Source of the DNA: JBHJHP01 sp042219855
Lineage (GTDB): Bacteria > Bacteroidota > Bacteroidia > Bacteroidales > UBA5342
Reading direction: 5' to 3'
DNA length: 64,000 bases
Assembly (NCBI RefSeq): GCF_042219855.1
Contig: NZ_JBHJHP010000009.1
Location: forward strand, 62,001 to 126,000
Numbering within the stretch: position 1 is the first letter of the stretch; each line of letters opens with the position of its first letter. A program made the translations under genes and the position numbers. The notes under the pieces are model-generated. The model saw only the letters and a program-made list of their open reading frames with translations, did not search any database and was not told the origin of the DNA. Below, piece after piece: positions 61,801-64,000 of the stretch.

Positions 61801-62080
61801 GATTTACATTATCTGTAACTTTAATTTCCTTTCGTTCAAATCCTACAAATGAAAATATTAGCGTTCCGCCGCTTTGAGGAATTCTGACACTAAACTGACC
61901 GTTTATATCAGTTATGGTCCCTACGCTGCTTTCCTTAACCATAACGGTTACTCCGGTCAGAGGTTCCTTATTCTGATCCGTTACAATTCCACTCACCGTT
62001 TTAAGTTGTGAAAATGCTGAACCGGAAAGAAATACGCATAAAAACAGAAGAAGTGATTTCAAAAAATTTGGGCCATTCAT
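58850..62080 (-). CDS. susC: SusC/RagA-family TonB-dependent glycan importer
   Basis: 1076 residues. Signal peptide about 1-25. A carboxypeptidase-regulatory-like domain (KTVSGIVTDQNKEPLTGVTV at about 28-47) precedes a plug with the TonB-box-like EFVVVGYGIQKK and LYVIDGV, SISILKDGSAAIYGVKASNG, VVLVTTKRG, the SusC signature. The rest is the 22-strand barrel. It starts the polysaccharide operon and imports released oligosaccharide with SusD. It is divergent from the sensor gene at 62341. Confidence 0.95.
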   Translation of the reverse strand: MNGPNFLKSLLLFLCVFLSGSAFSQLKTVSGIVTDQNKEPLTGVTVMVKESSVGTITDINGQFSVRIPQSGGTLIFSFVGFERKEIKVTDNVNLSVVLKESDVSLNEFVVVGYGIQKKVSVVGAVGTVDNLDLVRTNSSTTATALVGKVAGITNRQTSGVPGASTSLQIRNLGTPLYVIDGVMKDEGTFNNIDINDIESISILKDGSAAIYGVKASNGVVLVTTKRGKLNQKNTVNINSYYGMQNLTYFPRGTDAYTLMRGKAEQQLNDLGYTSITADDLEKYKTGYYNPETGEDYRSFDWYDFSVKKNVPQKYLNVSTSGGSEKINYYFSFSTLDQDAVFEDFNFSRKNMQINSDAKITESLKVSVSVNGRVERRNAPAIVADNDYKNLRWGLLFMSPTERPYVNDNPDYPAFIKHAPDYNTAIARRDIAGYSNDLWRVMQSNWDIEYKTPLKGLTAKLTYSYYLADNKMDNFRKYITLYDPTVTDSYVPVESYNSNVYFRKRNRYIEENMYRANINYHNIFGKHELGLVFAGEASERKDRTWQNDKTNIRHNYDDFFSDNDKEGLSYIRDDYWEGATAGFIGKINYSYAEKYLLEVAGRYDGSSKWAPEKRWGFFPSISGGWRISEENFIAGTGFGRVISNLKLRASYGEMGDENMPTGSNGYNYFDYLAGFTYSTSVNSGAYMASTPFENSITGTSVPGVVYDNIPKTNVTWIRTSMSNIGLDLGFFKNRLSVELDGFVRERRGLLGFRDDLALLFPEEVGYDLPVENLTSDRHFGIDGFTKWEDRIKKLHYWVGINFTFSRKMDYELYGAAFENSWDEYRTSTNKRWAGQNWAYHVIGRFQSQEEIDNYPVYVEGPGLTANKYLLPGDFMYEDINNDGIINGYDARPVGYAVGNNGQQLLPILAGGFNFGLNWKGFDFAGDFAGGSLFSYFQDYEVKWPFQAKDGNTPSYLITDAWHREDPLDPTSDWIPGRYPAVRGFGYHSIHSNTYVQSDFWLHRISYVRLKNVELGYSLPQSITNKINIKKCRIYVNATNILTFDNMHHLGLDPEMDERNGMGYPIHKVLSFGTNITF

Positions 62081-62340
62081 AGCAGATTGATTAGTTAATG
62101 TGATAAAACTACCACATATGCTTTTCCTCCACCTGAATTAAAATCCATTTAAAAGTGAATTTTGTCCATAAATAGCATATCAGGACAATATTTACACCTA
62201 AACAGGACAAAATTGTAAGCTTTGATCCTTATATTCTGTTCAGCAGATAGTATTATTATATTATCTTGTGGCATTATATTGATCAACAGGAAGGATTGGT
62301 TTTAAGGATAGTTTATTATTCAGGGTTATTGTATAATTCG
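62081..62340. promoter_or_regulatory. Divergent regulatory region of the polysaccharide locus
   Basis: 260 nt between susC (-) and the hybrid sensor (+). AGGACAA occurs in direct orientation at 62182-62188 and 62204-62210, 22 nt apart (two helical turns), and inverted at 62164 as TTGTCC, giving the perfect 10-nt palindrome arms AATTTTGTCC (62158-62167) and GGACAAAATT (62205-62214). This fits a site for the AraC-type output domain of a hybrid two-component regulator. No convincing TAnnTTTG box was seen on either strand. Confidence 0.45.
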
Positions 62341-64000
62341 ATGCATAGGGGCATAGTCAAAATATTAGTTTATCTCACTGTATTATTTTCATTTGGTCTT
62401 CACATTGAAGCCAATCATTTTTATTTTAAAAACTATAAAGTAGAAGATGGCCTTTCTCAAAACACCGTATTCTGTATTTTGCAGGATAAAGACGGTTTTA
62501 TGTGGTTCGGAACCAACGACGGACTGAACAGGTTTGATGGTTATAATTTTAAGATATACAGAAGCAAAAGTGGAGATAACACTCTTGGCAGCAGCAAAAT
62601 CATAGATCTTGTTCAAACGTCTGACAGCACCTTATTTATTGGGACAGCAAATGGGATATACACTTATAATCCGGATAAAGAAAGATTTGCACGATTTGAA
62701 ACCAAAACAGAAAACAACATAACTGTTGATTCCAGAATTAATGATTTTTTTAAAACCAAAGATGATATTATATGGATATCTACATTAGAGCAGGGGCTGT
62801 TTAAATATAACCACCAAACCGGTGAATTAATACAATTCGCTCCTAAAACAGCAAGCTTGCTGAATCATTCAGTGAGTTGCACGTTTAAGGATTCAAAAGG
62901 TAATTTATGGATATCAAGTAACGGATTGCTAAAATACAATTCAAAATCACAAAGTATTGAATCGGTTAAGGTTATATCTGAACAGGACCGGTTGCAGGGA
63001 AATTATATTACCAAAATCATTGAAGACTCAGATGGATATTTATGGTTTGGCACCGATAATTTTGGATTAATCCGTTATGATGAATCAACACATAGTATAA
63101 AACGCTATTTTAGTTCCGGATCAGACTATTTTCTTTCACACATCCATGATATTTTTGAATTAGGTTCCGGTAAACTTTTAATCGGATCAGATTCGGAACT
63201 GCTCCTTTTTGATACTGAAGCAGAGACGCATACACTTATACAGGCTTCCCAGGTAATAAATGGCGCACTTAGTGATAATTCTATTTACTGCTTTTATAAA
63301 GATACTGAGAACGGCCTGTGGTTGGGAAGTTATTTCGGAGGCGTGAACTATCTGGCAGATATTTCAAATACCATTGAGCTTTATCAGCCTACTACATATG
63401 GCTTACATGGAAAAGCAGTAAGCCGGTTTTGTGAAGATGCAGACGGGAATATATGGGTTGCTACTGAAGACGGTGGCTTAAACCTATTGGATGTTTCCTC
63501 TCAAACCTTTGACCATTATATGAGTGATTATAATATTCAGGCATTGTGCATGGATAATCTCATGTTATGGATTGGAACATACGGAGACGGACTTTTCTTA
63601 TTTGATACAAAAACAAAAAGATACAAAACATATCACATAGAATTCTCAGGTGTTTCAACGTTACATATTAAATCCATCATTAAAGATTCACACGATAACA
63701 TCTGGCTGGGGACCAATGCAGGGCTTTACAGGCAGAACCGGATAACGAAAGAATTCATACACTATAATTCGACAGCAAAACTATTTATCTGGGATATTGC
63801 AGAAGACCCGAACGGCAACCTCTGGTATTGTACGAGTGGTAACGGGTTATTTAAACTGAACCATGAGTCAGGAGATGTCGTAAATTATCTGTACGATAAA
63901 AAAAATGAGTTCTCCCTTCCGGATAATAACATCTTAACCATTTGCCTGGATGCACAGGGACAACTATGGGCCGGTAGTGAAGAAAACGGGTTTTGTAAAT
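62341..64000 (+). CDS. Hybrid two-component system sensor, N-terminal part (truncated by window)
   Basis: The first 553 codons are visible. Start MHRGIVKILVYLTVLFSFGL (signal peptide or anchor), then KVEDGLSQNTVFCILQDKDG and FMWFGTNDGLNRFDGYNF, the standard opening of two-component regulator propeller proteins. Repeats follow with the GxxWxGT pattern: DIIWISTLEQGLF, NLWISSNGLL, YLWFGTDNFGL, GLWLGSYFGG, NIWVATEDGG, MLWIGTYGDGL, NIWLGTNAGLY, NLWYCTSGNGLF, QLWAGSEENGF. Histidine kinase, receiver and AraC-type DNA-binding domains should follow beyond the window. In this architecture the periplasmic propellers bind an oligosaccharide and switch on the adjacent susC operon. Confidence 0.85.
   Translation, partial: MHRGIVKILVYLTVLFSFGLHIEANHFYFKNYKVEDGLSQNTVFCILQDKDGFMWFGTNDGLNRFDGYNFKIYRSKSGDNTLGSSKIIDLVQTSDSTLFIGTANGIYTYNPDKERFARFETKTENNITVDSRINDFFKTKDDIIWISTLEQGLFKYNHQTGELIQFAPKTASLLNHSVSCTFKDSKGNLWISSNGLLKYNSKSQSIESVKVISEQDRLQGNYITKIIEDSDGYLWFGTDNFGLIRYDESTHSIKRYFSSGSDYFLSHIHDIFELGSGKLLIGSDSELLLFDTEAETHTLIQASQVINGALSDNSIYCFYKDTENGLWLGSYFGGVNYLADISNTIELYQPTTYGLHGKAVSRFCEDADGNIWVATEDGGLNLLDVSSQTFDHYMSDYNIQALCMDNLMLWIGTYGDGLFLFDTKTKRYKTYHIEFSGVSTLHIKSIIKDSHDNIWLGTNAGLYRQNRITKEFIHYNSTAKLFIWDIAEDPNGNLWYCTSGNGLFKLNHESGDVVNYLYDKKNEFSLPDNNILTICLDAQGQLWAGSEENGFCK

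Overview
The window is a stretch of a Bacteroidota chromosome, most likely from the Bacteroidales/Marinilabiliales side of the phylum. The support is a type IX secretion (T9SS) core operon, a SusC/SusD polysaccharide locus next to a hybrid two-component propeller sensor, an EF-G2 paralog of Bacteroides type, zinc-free S4/S14/L36, and repeated -7 boxes of the form TAnnTTTG with TTG/TTTG about 18-20 nt upstream, the promoter type of this phylum. Species cannot be named from the sequence alone.

Layout. 1-172 is the tail of recO, followed by tRNA-Arg(CCU). 720-7047 (+) is the T9SS operon porP-gldK-gldL-gldM-gldN, closed by a perfect palindromic terminator shared with the convergent minus-strand genes. 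7122-9618 (-) holds manC and eno, each with its own promoter. 9792-27825 (-) is a fused str-S10-spc-alpha cluster, rpsL to rplQ: 29 ribosomal-protein and associated genes, with fusA, secY, map, infA and rpoA inside and rpmJ included. 28221-31394 (-) holds ribBA, an LptF/LptG permease and a small START-like protein. 31625-33781 (+) is an EF-G2 paralog in which the catalytic switch-II histidine is a serine. 33984-39250 (+) is an envelope operon: outer-membrane beta-barrel, uppS, bamA and two Skp/OmpH chaperones. 39301-40245 holds a relic of a tRNA-Leu 5' half, an intact tRNA-Leu(CAG) and a tandem array of six 116-118 bp units plus a partial seventh. Each unit carries a copy of the tRNA 3' end and its terminator.

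40372-62080 (-) is one polysaccharide utilisation locus. In transcription order it reads SusC, SusD, a DUF3823 lipoprotein, a secreted FG-GAP protein with a T9SS tail, an unknown secreted protein, a giant FG-GAP + GH127-type enzyme with a T9SS tail, two further GH127/GH146-type enzymes, a GH2 enzyme, a GH43-like five-bladed propeller hydrolase and a clan GH-A lipoprotein. From 62341 (+), divergently, runs the sensor half of a hybrid two-component regulator, cut by the window end. The likely logic is that the regulator senses a released glycan, activates susC through repeated GGACAA sites in the divergent intergenic region, and the enzymes remove beta-L-arabinofuranose-like and beta-galactose-like residues from a branched plant-type glycan. 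Two of the secreted proteins would leave the cell through the T9SS encoded at the other end of the window.

The points most worth a second look are the tRNA-Leu-derived array, the FG-GAP/GH127/T9SS fusion with its stand-alone FG-GAP partner, the repeated operator candidate, the Gly/Tyr-rich insert in BamA and the GTPase-dead signature of EF-G2.
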